A stretch of DNA of 64,000 nucleotides from Deinococcus sp. LM3 (GTDB taxonomy: Bacteria; Deinococcota; Deinococci; Deinococcales; Deinococcaceae): contig NZ_MUFV01000001.1 of the NCBI RefSeq assembly GCF_002017875.1, positions 901,001 through 965,000 of the forward strand, given 5' to 3'. This document shows positions 45,383-62,026 of the stretch, piece by piece. How positions within the stretch are numbered: the first letter of the stretch is position 1; each line of letters starts with the position of its first letter. The notes beneath the pieces were generated by a model. The model worked only from the letters and a program-made list of their open reading frames with translations. It did not search any database and was not told the DNA's origin. A program made the translations under genes and the position numbers.

Positions 45383-46213
45383 GCGGCTGAACCAGCCCTG
45401 AACCGTCCCGAAGGTCAACGCGCCGGCCGGGTCGAGGGTGCCCTGTTCGCGGAGGCCTGCGCTCAGGGCGGCAGCGTGACCCACGGCCGCCAGGAACAGT
45501 GAGGGGCCGGTGCTGACGCGGCTGGCCCCGGCGCGCAGCAGGGTGTGGGCGTCCGGTCCGCCGGGGACATGCATGACGGCCAGCGGGCCGCCCAGGCGTT
45601 CGCGCAGCGTGCGGAGGGTGGAGGGGTCGGTCAGGCCGGGCACGAACACGCTGTCCGCCCCGGCCCGCAGGTACGCGCGGCCCCGGCGGACCGTCTCGTC
45701 CAGTCTGTTCGCGTCGGTGTCGCCGTACCCGCTGAGGTACGTGTCGGTGCGGGCGTTCAGGTACGCGGGAACGCCCAGCGCGTCGGCGGCGGCACGCGCG
45801 GCGCGCAGCCGGTCCATCTGCTCGTCCACTGGCAGGAGGGGCCGGTCGGGCTGCCCGCTGGCGTCCTCGAGGTTCAGGCCCGCCGCGCCCAGGCTCAGGG
45901 CAGCGCGGACCGTGTCGGCCACGCCCTGCGGCGTGTCGGCGTACCCGCCTTCCAGGTCGGCGGTGACGGGCACGGTCACGGCGTTCAGGAGGCGTTCCAG
46001 GGCGGCCAGCAGCATGTCGCGCGGGGCGACCTGCCCGTCCGGGAAGCCCAGGGCGAAGGCCACGGCGGCGCTGCTCGTGCCGATGGCCGGACTGCCCGCC
46101 TGCTGCAACGCGCGGGCGCTGACGGCGTCCCAGGCGCAGGGCAGGATCAGGCCGCGTTCGTGCAGGGCGCGCAGGAGGTGGGCGTGCTGGGGCTGGGTTC
46201 GGGCTTGGGTCAT
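45371..46213 (-). CDS. Isocitrate lyase/PEP mutase-family protein
   Basis: 280 residues. TADLEGGYADTPQGVADTV, NLEDASG and YLNARTDTYL mark the ICL/PEP mutase superfamily; members cleave or form C-C or P-C bonds at alpha-keto acids (oxaloacetate decarboxylase, methylisocitrate lyase-like). It is shorter than true isocitrate lyase and lacks the KKCGH motif. GGAG precedes the ATG at 46213, which overlaps the stop of the Ada-AlkA gene by ATGA. Confidence 0.88.
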   Translation of the reverse strand: MTQARTQPQHAHLLRALHERGLILPCAWDAVSARALQQAGSPAIGTSSAAVAFALGFPDGQVAPRDMLLAALERLLNAVTVPVTADLEGGYADTPQGVADTVRAALSLGAAGLNLEDASGQPDRPLLPVDEQMDRLRAARAAADALGVPAYLNARTDTYLSGYGDTDANRLDETVRRGRAYLRAGADSVFVPGLTDPSTLRTLRERLGGPLAVMHVPGGPDAHTLLRAGASRVSTGPSLFLAAVGHAAALSAGLREQGTLDPAGALTFGTVQGWFSRSPA

Positions 46214-47607
46214 GGGGTGTCTCCGTGAGGGTCTTGGGTGGGCGGCAGGGCGTGCCACAGGCGCAGGACCGCGTGACTGCGGTGAGGGGCGAAGGGCTCA
46301 AGCAGGCGCTGCACCTCGGCGGGCGTCGGGCGTGCGGGCAGTCCGTGCGCGCGGCGCAGCGCGGCGACCAGGGCGGCGTCCGTGTCGGGCACGATGTCCG
46401 GAAAACCCAGCACGCGCAGCAGCACGTACTCGGCGGTCCACGGGCCGATACCGGGCACGGCCAGCAGGGTGCGGCGCGCGGCTCCCACCGTGCCGCGTGA
46501 CAGCGCCGCGAGGTCCAGTTCCCCGCGCGACACCCGCCCCGCCAGTCGGTGCAGTAACGCGGCCCGCGCGCCGGTCAGGCCCACGCTGCCCAGTTCGGCG
46601 GGGGTCAGGGCCGCCACGGCCTGCGCGGTGGGCGGCGCGCTCAGGCCATTCCCGGCGGGCAGGCCGCAGCGGTCCACCAGTCGCCGCCGCAGCGTGCAGG
46701 CCTGCTGAAACGTGACCTGCTGGCCCACCACGGCCCACACCAGCCCGTCGAAGAACTCCGGCACCAGCGGAACAGGCCGCGACAGTCCGCGCAGCCCCAG
46801 CGCCCGCTCCGCCAAGGCGTGCAGGGCCAGCCAGTCCGGACCACTCAGGGCCTCCGGACGGGATGGCCGCACCGTGGCGTCCTGACCACCGAACTGCACG
46901 GTCACGACCTGCGGTCCACCCGGCAGGGTCCACGCGAAGGACACCGCGTCCTCCCCCACCAGTCCCGTCACGCCAAGCGGATCGCGGCCCAGGTCGCGGC
47001 GCACCAGTTCCAGCGGGTACGCGGCCGGCAGCGTCAGCCGCAGCGTGCCTGCCCGGGCCGCCGCGCGCAACGCCTGCGGGGTCAGGTGCATCACCCGCCG
47101 GAACTGCGCGCCGAACGCCGACAGGCTCCCGAACCCCACCGCGAACGCCACCTGCGCCGCCGTATCCGCCGAGGTCAGCAGGCGCGCGGCCGCCAGTTCC
47201 ACCCGCCGCCGCGTCAGCCAGTCGGCCGGACTGCACTGGAACTGCTCACGGAACAGGCGGTGCAGCGCGCTGCCACTCAGGTTGAGTGCGCGGGCCAGGG
47301 CCTGCACGGACTCCACGCCCGGCACGTCCACGCGGGCCAGCGCCGCCGTGAAGGTCGCCTCCTCGACCGGCACGCCCGCCTGGAACGCGTCCGGCTGGCA
47401 GCGACGACACGCCCGCAGTCCCGCCGCCCGCGCCGACGCCACGCACGGGTGGAACACCACGTTCCCCGCCAGCGGCTTGCGCGCCCGGCAGGACGGCAGG
47501 CAGTAGATCCCGGTACTCGTCACGCCCGTGTAGAACAGCCCGTCGAACGCCGCGTCGCCCGCGAACATCCGCTCCAGCATGAATTCCCGCGTGAACGTGA
47601 CCGTCAT
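46210..47607 (-). CDS. Ada-AlkA fusion: methyl phosphotriester sensor plus 3-methyladenine glycosylase
   Basis: 465 residues. The N-terminal Ada zinc domain has Cys36, 40, 67 and 70, where Cys36 is the likely methyl acceptor. An AraC-type HTH follows (about 95-185), then an AlkA glycosylase domain with the helix-hairpin-helix LLAVPGIGPWTAEYVLLRVLGFPDIVPDTD in parts. It should sense alkylated DNA, control transcription and excise alkylated bases. The O6-methyltransferase domain is absent. GACAAT lies 6 nt before the ATG. Confidence 0.93.
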   Translation of the reverse strand: MTVTFTREFMLERMFAGDAAFDGLFYTGVTSTGIYCLPSCRARKPLAGNVVFHPCVASARAAGLRACRRCQPDAFQAGVPVEEATFTAALARVDVPGVESVQALARALNLSGSALHRLFREQFQCSPADWLTRRRVELAAARLLTSADTAAQVAFAVGFGSLSAFGAQFRRVMHLTPQALRAAARAGTLRLTLPAAYPLELVRRDLGRDPLGVTGLVGEDAVSFAWTLPGGPQVVTVQFGGQDATVRPSRPEALSGPDWLALHALAERALGLRGLSRPVPLVPEFFDGLVWAVVGQQVTFQQACTLRRRLVDRCGLPAGNGLSAPPTAQAVAALTPAELGSVGLTGARAALLHRLAGRVSRGELDLAALSRGTVGAARRTLLAVPGIGPWTAEYVLLRVLGFPDIVPDTDAALVAALRRAHGLPARPTPAEVQRLLEPFAPHRSHAVLRLWHALPPTQDPHGDTP

Positions 47608-47677
47608 GCCCGCATTGTCACGGGTGCGGGCGGCGGCCCTCTACCGGAATCCTCCACCGCAATTCCCGCCACGGCAA

Positions 47678-47700
47678 ACCCCCGCCACGCGGACGGGGGT
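47678..47700 (-). terminator. Terminator after aceF
   Basis: ACCCCCG and CGGGGGT pair over 7 bp; on the minus strand TTTGCC follows, within 61 bp of the aceF stop. Confidence 0.65.
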
Positions 47701-47738
47701 CTTCTCTCTTGCCTTCAGCCTTCTGCCATCGGCCTGCG

Positions 47739-49454
<1,716 letters not shown>

Positions 49455-49477
49455 TTGGAGTTCTCCTTCGGAGAGGG

Positions 49478-49535
49478 GTTGATGGTCGACGGTAGACAGT
49501 TGATGGTGGAGAGCTGGGCTCTATCGACCATCAAC
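49478..49535. repeat. Inverted repeat between aceE and aceF
   Basis: GTTGATGGTCGA (49478-49489) and TCGACCATCAAC (49524-49535) are perfect 12-bp inverted arms; GTTGATGGT also recurs at 49499. In the mRNA this forms a long-loop hairpin that could set the E1:E2 ratio. Confidence 0.6.
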
Positions 49536-49544
49536 GTTCAACCT

Positions 49545-52271
<2,727 letters not shown>

Positions 52272-52277
52272 GTCAGC

Positions 52278-52307
52278 AGTCTAGGCCCCGTCGTTCCACA
52301 CTTCCAA
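52278..52307 (-). promoter_or_regulatory. aceE promoter
   Basis: -35 TTGGAA (52307-52302), 18-bp spacer, -10 TAGACT (52283-52278), then 6 nt to the ATG. Confidence 0.65.
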
Positions 52308-52356
52308 CAGGGGATTCTCACAGGATTCACCACTGGTACTGGTGGGTTCCCGGAGT

Positions 52357-52362
52357 TACGCT
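52357..52362 (+). promoter_or_regulatory. -10 box of the LysR leader transcript
   Basis: TACGCT, 8 nt before the ATG at 52371. Confidence 0.5.
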
Positions 52363-52370
52363 GGAGGGCA

Positions 52371-52418
52371 ATGCCCACGCCGCCCACGCCCCACCCGCCC
52401 GCCCCGATCGCCCCATGA
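52371..52418 (+). CDS. Proline-rich 15-residue leader peptide before lysR
   Basis: MPTPPTPHPPAPIAP: eight of 15 residues are proline, including two PP pairs. GGAGGG lies just before the ATG, and TACGCT is 8 nt upstream. The stop overlaps the LysR start as ATGA. Ribosomes stalled on the Pro pairs, or relieved by EF-P, would change LysR synthesis by coupling. That role is inferred. Confidence 0.55.
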   Translation: MPTPPTPHPPAPIAP

Positions 52419-53314
52419 TCGAACTGCGTCACCTGCGGCACTTCGTCGCCCTGGCCGAGGAAGAACACTTCGGGCGGGCCGCCGAACGCGTGTTCGTGGT
52501 CCAGCAGGCCCTGAGCAACTCCATCCGCAACCTGGAAGAGGAAGTCGGGGTGCCGCTCGTGCTGCGCACCACCCGCCGCGTGCAACTGACGCCCGCCGGG
52601 CAGGAATTCCTGATCGGCGCCCGCGAGACGTTGCTGCTGGCCGGACAGACCGTGGAACGCGCCCGCCGCGCCGCCCGCGGAGAGGTGGGCCGCCTGACCG
52701 TCGGCTTCGTCAGCGGGCTGGCCTTCGGGGGCCTGCCGGAAATCGTGCGCCGCTTCCGCGAACTGTACCCGAACGTCAGCGTGGACCTGCGCGAACTCAC
52801 CGCCCAGGAACAGGAAGCCGGACTGCGCGGCGAACAGATCGACATCGGCCTGATGCTGCTCCCGGTCCGCGACCCCACCCTCGACTCGCGCCCCCTCTGG
52901 CGCCAGCCCCTGGTCGCGGCGCTGCCCGCCGAGCACCCCCTGGCCCGCAAACGCCGCCTGAAGATCAGCGACCTGAGCCACGAGAACTTCGTGTTCTTCC
53001 CCCGGCAACTGCGCGCCACGTACTTCGATCAGGTCATGCGCTGGTGCGCCGCCTCCGGCTTCACCCCACACGTCGTGCAGGAAGCCATCGAGATCCCCAC
53101 GCTGCTGTCCCTCGTCGCGGCGGGCGTGGGCGTGTTCCTGCCCATCGAGTTCTTCAGCCGCCTGAGCCTGCCCGGCGTGGTGTACCGCCCCGTCGAGGAC
53201 GCCCCCACCGTCGAGATCGTCGCCGTGTGGCGGCGCGGCGACGGCACCAGCCCGGTCGTGCGCGCCTTCCTGACCGTCGCGGAGGAAGTGCTGCGGGAGG
53301 GCAGTGGGAAGTAA
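52415..53314 (+). CDS. LysR-family transcriptional regulator
   Basis: 299 residues. The N-terminal winged HTH (ELRHLRHFVALAEEEHFGRAAERV, QQALSNSIRNLEEEVGVPLVLRTTRRVQLTPAG in parts) and the periplasmic-binding-like effector domain (about 90-290) are complete. The MIELRHL start is canonical and overlaps the leader ORF by ATGA; the frame is open upstream but not homologous. It diverges from aceE, so it is a candidate regulator of pyruvate dehydrogenase. Confidence 0.94.
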   Translation: MIELRHLRHFVALAEEEHFGRAAERVFVVQQALSNSIRNLEEEVGVPLVLRTTRRVQLTPAGQEFLIGARETLLLAGQTVERARRAARGEVGRLTVGFVSGLAFGGLPEIVRRFRELYPNVSVDLRELTAQEQEAGLRGEQIDIGLMLLPVRDPTLDSRPLWRQPLVAALPAEHPLARKRRLKISDLSHENFVFFPRQLRATYFDQVMRWCAASGFTPHVVQEAIEIPTLLSLVAAGVGVFLPIEFFSRLSLPGVVYRPVEDAPTVEIVAVWRRGDGTSPVVRAFLTVAEEVLREGSGK

Positions 53315-53325
53315 GCAGTAGGCAG

Positions 53326-53464
53326 TCATACGGACTCCGATTGAATGGGCTGCAAAGCCCGTTCAATCCGAGCGAAGCGAGTGGGAGCAAAACGGATTCC
53401 GGACGTGGAGCCGACAATCCGGTGAAGTTCCGGATTGTCGGCGAAACAAACGGAATCCGTATCA
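53326..53464. repeat. Dispersed palindromic element, copy E
   Basis: Bounded by TCATACGGACTCCG and CGGAATCCGTATCA. It holds the GATTGAATGGGC...GCCCGTTCAATC hairpin, CGAGCGAAGCGAG, and GCCGACAATCCGG TGAAG TTCCGGATTGTCGGC. It is the best-preserved copy and a good type sequence for the family. Confidence 0.92.
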
Positions 53465-53491
53465 GGTGGGCTTGCCGTTCACCATCAACCA

Positions 53492-54712
<1,221 letters not shown>

Positions 54713-54719
54713 GACGGGC

Positions 54720-54725
54720 AGTGTA
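54720..54725 (-). promoter_or_regulatory. -10 box of the TetA-like gene
   Basis: TACACT on the minus strand, 7 nt before the ATG. Confidence 0.55.
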
Positions 54726-54772
54726 CGGCGCGCAGGTCAAGGTTCCCTTCAGCCATCTCGCTTACCATCCAC

Positions 54773-54792
54773 TTACGTACAGGGCGTAAAAT
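54773..54792 (+). promoter_or_regulatory. RDRM-like site and -10 box of uvrB
   Basis: TTACGTACAGGGCGTAA (54773-54789) has 5-bp inverted ends with a 7-bp centre, the architecture of the Deinococcus radiation/desiccation response motif (TTATGTCATTGACATAA as recalled). It overlaps the -10 TAAAAT (54787-54792), where the DdrO repressor would block transcription. IrrE/DdrO control of uvrB is inferred. Confidence 0.65.
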
Positions 54793-54851
54793 AGGGAGAT
54801 TCGTTCGGGCCGCGCCCGCCCCCTGCCCTCTCCCCCACCCCCGGAGGTCCC

Positions 54852-58433
<3,582 letters not shown>

Positions 58434-58448
58434 GCGCAGCGGAACCCA

Positions 58449-58487
58449 GGCAGGCCGCCCCGGAGACGTGGGCGGCCCGCCTCTTTC
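58449..58487 (+). terminator. Terminator of uvrB
   Basis: GGCAGGCCGCCC and GGGCGGCCCGCC pair (11 of 12) around a 9-nt loop, followed by TCTTTCT. Confidence 0.75.
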
Positions 58488-58503
58488 TGGATTCAGTCTG
58501 GAT

Positions 58504-59034
58504 TCAGCGCTTCAGGGTCAGGGTGCAGGTGCCGGCGGCCACGCCGGCCTTGCGGACGGCCTGCACGAATTCGTCGGCGTTGCGGGGCTCGCCGGTGGCC
58601 GCGTCGAGCTTCGGGATGTACGACTGGATCGTGTCCAGGTCGCCGCTGAGCAGCACGCCGCGCGCCCCGGTGCCCTCGACCATGCCCAGGCACATGTGGA
58701 TGTCGGTGTCGTCGGTCATGCCGGTCAGGACGTCCGTAGCGATAATCAGGCGGTTCTCGGGGTTCCAGCTGAAGAGGCCCTTGTCCGCCTCGAAATCCCA
58801 GCCGTCGTCCCACTCGGGGGCCTGGGCACTCAGTTTCAGTTCCCGGTTGATGCGGTCGCCGCCAGCCGTGGTGCCGGTCATCACCCAGGTCTGGCCGGGG
58901 CGGACCAGGGCGTTGGCGGGCAGGGCTTTCGGCGCGCCGAAGGGAGCGACGGTGCGCGGGGCGGCGTTACCGCTCCCGGCGGCGGCGAGGGGCGTGAGGG
59001 ACAGCAGGGCGGCCAGCACGAGGTGACGTTTCAT
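58504..59034 (-). CDS. Predicted secreted protein of unknown function
   Basis: 176 residues with a signal peptide (LVLAALLSLTPLAAAGSGNA). The mature part is beta-rich; a Cys in DIHMCLGMVEG and one near the C-terminus (AGTCTLTLKR) could pair. The ATG at 59034 follows TACGCT (59047-59042) by 7 nt, a leaderless start; a 14-codon extension runs through the -10 box and was rejected. No family is recognised. Confidence 0.8.
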   Translation of the reverse strand: MKRHLVLAALLSLTPLAAAGSGNAAPRTVAPFGAPKALPANALVRPGQTWVMTGTTAGGDRINRELKLSAQAPEWDDGWDFEADKGLFSWNPENRLIIATDVLTGMTDDTDIHMCLGMVEGTGARGVLLSGDLDTIQSYIPKLDAATGEPRNADEFVQAVRKAGVAAGTCTLTLKR

Positions 59035-59041
59035 GACCCCG

Positions 59042-59047
59042 AGCGTA
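59042..59047 (-). promoter_or_regulatory. -10 box of the secreted-protein gene at 59034
   Basis: TACGCT on the minus strand, 7 nt before the ATG. Confidence 0.55.
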
Positions 59048-59053
59048 GCAACG

Positions 59054-59099
59054 CGCGCCCCGGCCCGCTGCCTCATTTGACAGGCCGGGCCGGGGCGCG
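59054..59099 (-). terminator. Hairpin after the uracil permease gene
   Basis: A perfect 14-bp stem (59054-59067 with 59086-59099) 9 bp past the stop codon of the permease, directly before the next promoter. Confidence 0.7.
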
Positions 59100-59107
59100 G
59101 GACACCT

Positions 59108-60352
59108 TCAGTGGAGGGTGCGTTCCGGTGGGCCGTCAGCCTCGTCGCGCTGGCGGGGCAGGATCAGGTTCGCCACGATGCCGGTCAGGGCGGCCAGTGC
59201 CATGCCGGACAGGCTGAGGCTGGTGCCGCCCACCGTGACGGGGAAGGCCGCGCCGCCCAGACCGAGGACCAGGATCAGGGAGACGATGATCAGGTTGCGG
59301 CTGTGCGCGAAGTCGATCTTCGCCTCGCTGAGGGTGCGGATGCCGACCGACGCGATCATGCCGAACAGCAGGATGCTCACGCCGCCCAGCACGCCCTGCG
59401 GGAGGCTTTTCAGGACCGCGGCGAGTTTCGGGGAGCAGCCGAACAGCACCGCGAACGCCGCCCCGATCTGCAGGACGCGCGGGTCGTACACGCGGGTCAG
59501 GGCCAGGACGCCGGTGTTCTCGGCGTAGGTGGTGGCGGCGGGCCCGCCGAGCGCGGCGCTGCTCATGTTCGCGATGCCGTCGGCGAACAGGGTGCGGCTC
59601 AGGCCGGGTTTCTCCAGGAAGTTCTTTCCGACGACGCGGCCGTTCACGATGACGTCCCCGACGTGTTCGATGAACGTGACGACCGCGACGGGCGCGATGA
59701 TCGCCACGGCCCGCCAGTCCAGGGTGGGCGCGTGGAAGTCCGGGAGGCCCAGCAGGGGCGCGGCGGCGATGGCGTCCAGGCCCTCCCGGCTGACCTGCCC
59801 GGTCAGCAGGGACACGACGTACCCGGTGACGACGCCGATCAGGATGGGCAGCATGCGGAACAGGCCGCGTCCCCACAGGCTGGCGATCACGGCGGCCAGC
59901 AGCGTGGCGAGGGCCAGCCACCAGTTCGTCTTGGCCTGGTTCACGGCGACGCTGCTGAGGCCCAGGCCGATCACGATGATGACGGGACCGGTCACGACGG
60001 GCGGGAACACCCGCAGCAGGCGGTCCGTGCCCAGCAGTTTCACGAGGCCGCTGAACAGCAGGTACATGGCCCCGGCGGCGATCAGTCCGCCCCCGGCGGC
60101 GGCGGGGCCGAATTCCTTGACGACCAGCGCGGTGGGCGCGATGAACGCGAACGAGCTGCCCAGGAAGATCGGGACCTGCCCGCGCGTGAGCAGGTGGAAC
60201 AGCAGGGTGGCGACGCCCGCGCCGAACAGCGCGACGCTGGGGGACAGGCCCACCAGGATGGGCACGAGGACGGTCGCGCCGAACATGGCGACCGAATGCT
60301 GAAGGCCCAGTACGACGCGGCGGGCGGGATCGTTGATGGTGGATGCGCTCAA
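59108..60352 (-). CDS. uraA: Uracil/xanthine permease (NCS2), UraA-like
   Basis: 414 residues with 14 predicted membrane segments. GLQHSVAMFGATVLVPILVGL, FLGSSFAFIAP, the TM8 Glu region FIEHVGD, and NMSSAALGGPAATTYAENTGVLALT in parts are the NCS2 uracil-permease signatures. It imports uracil with protons. It starts at TTG (60352), a rare start, with GGAGGT about 10 nt upstream; no better in-frame start exists. Confidence 0.93.
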   Translation of the reverse strand: MSASTINDPARRVVLGLQHSVAMFGATVLVPILVGLSPSVALFGAGVATLLFHLLTRGQVPIFLGSSFAFIAPTALVVKEFGPAAAGGGLIAAGAMYLLFSGLVKLLGTDRLLRVFPPVVTGPVIIVIGLGLSSVAVNQAKTNWWLALATLLAAVIASLWGRGLFRMLPILIGVVTGYVVSLLTGQVSREGLDAIAAAPLLGLPDFHAPTLDWRAVAIIAPVAVVTFIEHVGDVIVNGRVVGKNFLEKPGLSRTLFADGIANMSSAALGGPAATTYAENTGVLALTRVYDPRVLQIGAAFAVLFGCSPKLAAVLKSLPQGVLGGVSILLFGMIASVGIRTLSEAKIDFAHSRNLIIVSLILVLGLGGAAFPVTVGGTSLSLSGMALAALTGIVANLILPRQRDEADGPPERTLH

Positions 60353-60537
60353 GGTGGGATGACCTCCGGAGTCAGGGCGTCGGCCCCCGCGCCGTGCTGG
60401 GCGGGGTGTGGGGTGGGGGCGGGTTGCTCCGGGCGCTCAGCCTAGCGCACGGGCGGGGTGTGTGGGGCAGGGGGGTGTGTGGGGCGGCGGGCGGGGCGGC
60501 GCAGTGGGCGGCGTAGCGCGGCCCGGCGGCGGGACGC

Positions 60538-60543
60538 TACGCT
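60538..60543 (+). promoter_or_regulatory. -10 box of the dsRBD gene
   Basis: TACGCT, 7 nt before the ATG at 60551. Confidence 0.55.
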
Positions 60544-60550
60544 GGGCGGC

Positions 60551-60988
60551 ATGAATGCCAAGGGTGATCTGATCGCGCGGGCGCTGACGCTGGGGCTGGG
60601 CGCGCCCACCTTCGAGGCCGAGACGCACGGCCCCCCGCACGACCGCCGGTTCCGGGTGACGGTGCGGGCGGGCGGGCAGGTGCTCGGCGGGGGCGGCGAG
60701 GGCCGCAGCAAACGGGACGCGGAGCGCGCGGCGTCCGAATCGGCGCTCCAGGCTCTGGACGGGGCGGGGGCCGCGCCCGCCGCCCCGGACGGCGCGCCCC
60801 CCACGCCGGAACGCTGGCCGATCTACGGCGCGGTCCTGGCGGGCGCGCTGGACGCCGCGCTGGAATTCGCGCCCGAGGACGCCACGCTGGACGACGTGCG
60901 CGTCCGGGCCGCGCGAATGTACCGCGACCTGCTCCGTGACCTGGGGCACGGCCCGGACGATCTGGAAGGCCCCGGAGAAGCGCTGTGA
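60551..60988 (+). CDS. Stand-alone double-stranded RNA-binding-domain protein
   Basis: 145 residues. Residues about 3-70 fit a dsRBD: an N-terminal helix, APTFEAETHGPPHDRRFRVTV (GPPH at 27-30, in place of GPxH), then GGGGEGRSKRDAERAASESAL with the RNA-contacting SKRDAERAA at 53-61. No RNase III domain is attached. The C-terminal part (about 85-145) is helical and acidic. The start is leaderless. It overlaps the HAD gene by GTGA. Such free dsRBDs are uncommon in bacteria. Confidence 0.8.
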   Translation: MNAKGDLIARALTLGLGAPTFEAETHGPPHDRRFRVTVRAGGQVLGGGGEGRSKRDAERAASESALQALDGAGAAPAAPDGAPPTPERWPIYGAVLAGALDAALEFAPEDATLDDVRVRAARMYRDLLRDLGHGPDDLEGPGEAL

Positions 60989-61650
60989 GCGGCTGGCCGT
61001 GGCGTCCGGCGGGCGTACTGTTCGACATGGACGGCGTCCTGACCGCCAACAACCACTTTCACCGGCAGGCGTGGCAGGAGGTGGCGGCCAGCGTACTGGG
61101 CCTGTCGCTCTCCGAGTACGACCTGGATACCAAGGTGGACGGGGGCCGCAACCCGGAGATCATCGAACGCCTGACCGGCACCTACCCGGACGAGGCTCTG
61201 GCGGCGCGTTTTCATGACGCCAAGGAGGGCCGGTACCGGGAGCTGGCGGCGGGCGCGCTGCGGGAGGTGGCGGGCCTGAGCGCCTACCTGGACGTGCTGG
61301 AGGCCCGCGCCATTCCATTCGCGCTGGTCACGAGTGCCGACCGCCTGAACGTGGAGTTCGGCATGCAGGCGCTGGGCCTGGGGAGTCGTTTCGGGCCGCG
61401 CGTGCTGGGCGAGGACGTCACGCGCGGCAAACCGCACCCGGAACCGTTCCTGCTGGGTGCCGCGCGCCTGGGCCTGAACCCGGCCGACTGCCTGGCGCAC
61501 GAGGACGCCGTGAACGGCGTGCGCAGCGCGGTGGGCGCGGGCTGCCGCGTGGTGGCCCTGACCACCACCGCGCCCGGCGCGGCCCTGCGGGAAGCCGGGG
61601 CGCAGTGGACCGCCCCGGACTTCACGTCCTGGGCCGACTGGCTGTCCTGA
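60985..61650 (+). CDS. HAD-family hydrolase, beta-phosphoglucomutase-like
   Basis: 221 residues. Motif I FDMDGVL (Asp14, Asp16), motif II VTSADR, motif III Lys in RGKPHPEPF and motif IV HEDAVNG make a complete HAD subfamily IA enzyme with a helical cap. The substrate is probably a sugar phosphate or nucleotide. It starts at GTG, overlapping the dsRBD stop by GTGA. Confidence 0.93.
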   Translation: MSGWPWRPAGVLFDMDGVLTANNHFHRQAWQEVAASVLGLSLSEYDLDTKVDGGRNPEIIERLTGTYPDEALAARFHDAKEGRYRELAAGALREVAGLSAYLDVLEARAIPFALVTSADRLNVEFGMQALGLGSRFGPRVLGEDVTRGKPHPEPFLLGAARLGLNPADCLAHEDAVNGVRSAVGAGCRVVALTTTAPGAALREAGAQWTAPDFTSWADWLS

Positions 61651-61688
61651 TGAGGCGCGCGGCGTGGTTCGCGGGAAGCCGCAAATGA
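61650..61688 (+). CDS. Putative 12-residue bridging ORF
   Basis: MRRAAWFAGSRK. Its ATG overlaps the HAD stop (TGATG) and its stop overlaps the yraN start (ATGA), so ribosomes could pass from one gene to the next without an SD. Translation is inferred from the overlaps only. Confidence 0.35.
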   Translation: MRRAAWFAGSRK

Positions 61689-62026
61689 AGGGTGCGCAGG
61701 CCGAGGACCGCGCCGCCGCCTTCCTGACCGGACTGGGGCGGGAGGTGCTGGCCCGCAACTACCGCATTCCCGGCGGGGAGATCGACGTGGTGTCGCGCGA
61801 GCCGGGCGGCACGCTGGTGTTCACGGAGGTGCGCCAGCGCCGCTCGGAGCGGTTCGGCAGCGCCGCCGAATCCGTCACGCCCCGCAAGCTGGCACTCATG
61901 CACCGCGCCGCCCTGAGTTACCTGACGCGCGAACTGGGCCGCGACGACCTCCCCTGCCGCCTGGAAGTGCTGACCATCGACGGCCCGGCCGCGACCGGCC
62001 CGCTGCGCGTCATTCCCCTCGACTGA
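61685..62026 (+). CDS. yraN: YraN/UPF0102-family protein
   Basis: 113 residues, the family length. AEDRAAAFLTGLGREVLARNYR, GGEIDVVSRE and LVFTEVRQRRSERFGSAAESVTPRK follow the Holliday-resolvase-like PD-(D/E)xK layout. The usual EVK is EVR here, so the catalytic Lys is replaced by Arg. The start ATG at 61685 lacks an SD and is probably reached by coupling. The stop TGA is the first bases of repeat copy F. Confidence 0.92.
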   Translation: MKGAQAEDRAAAFLTGLGREVLARNYRIPGGEIDVVSREPGGTLVFTEVRQRRSERFGSAAESVTPRKLALMHRAALSYLTRELGRDDLPCRLEVLTIDGPAATGPLRVIPLD

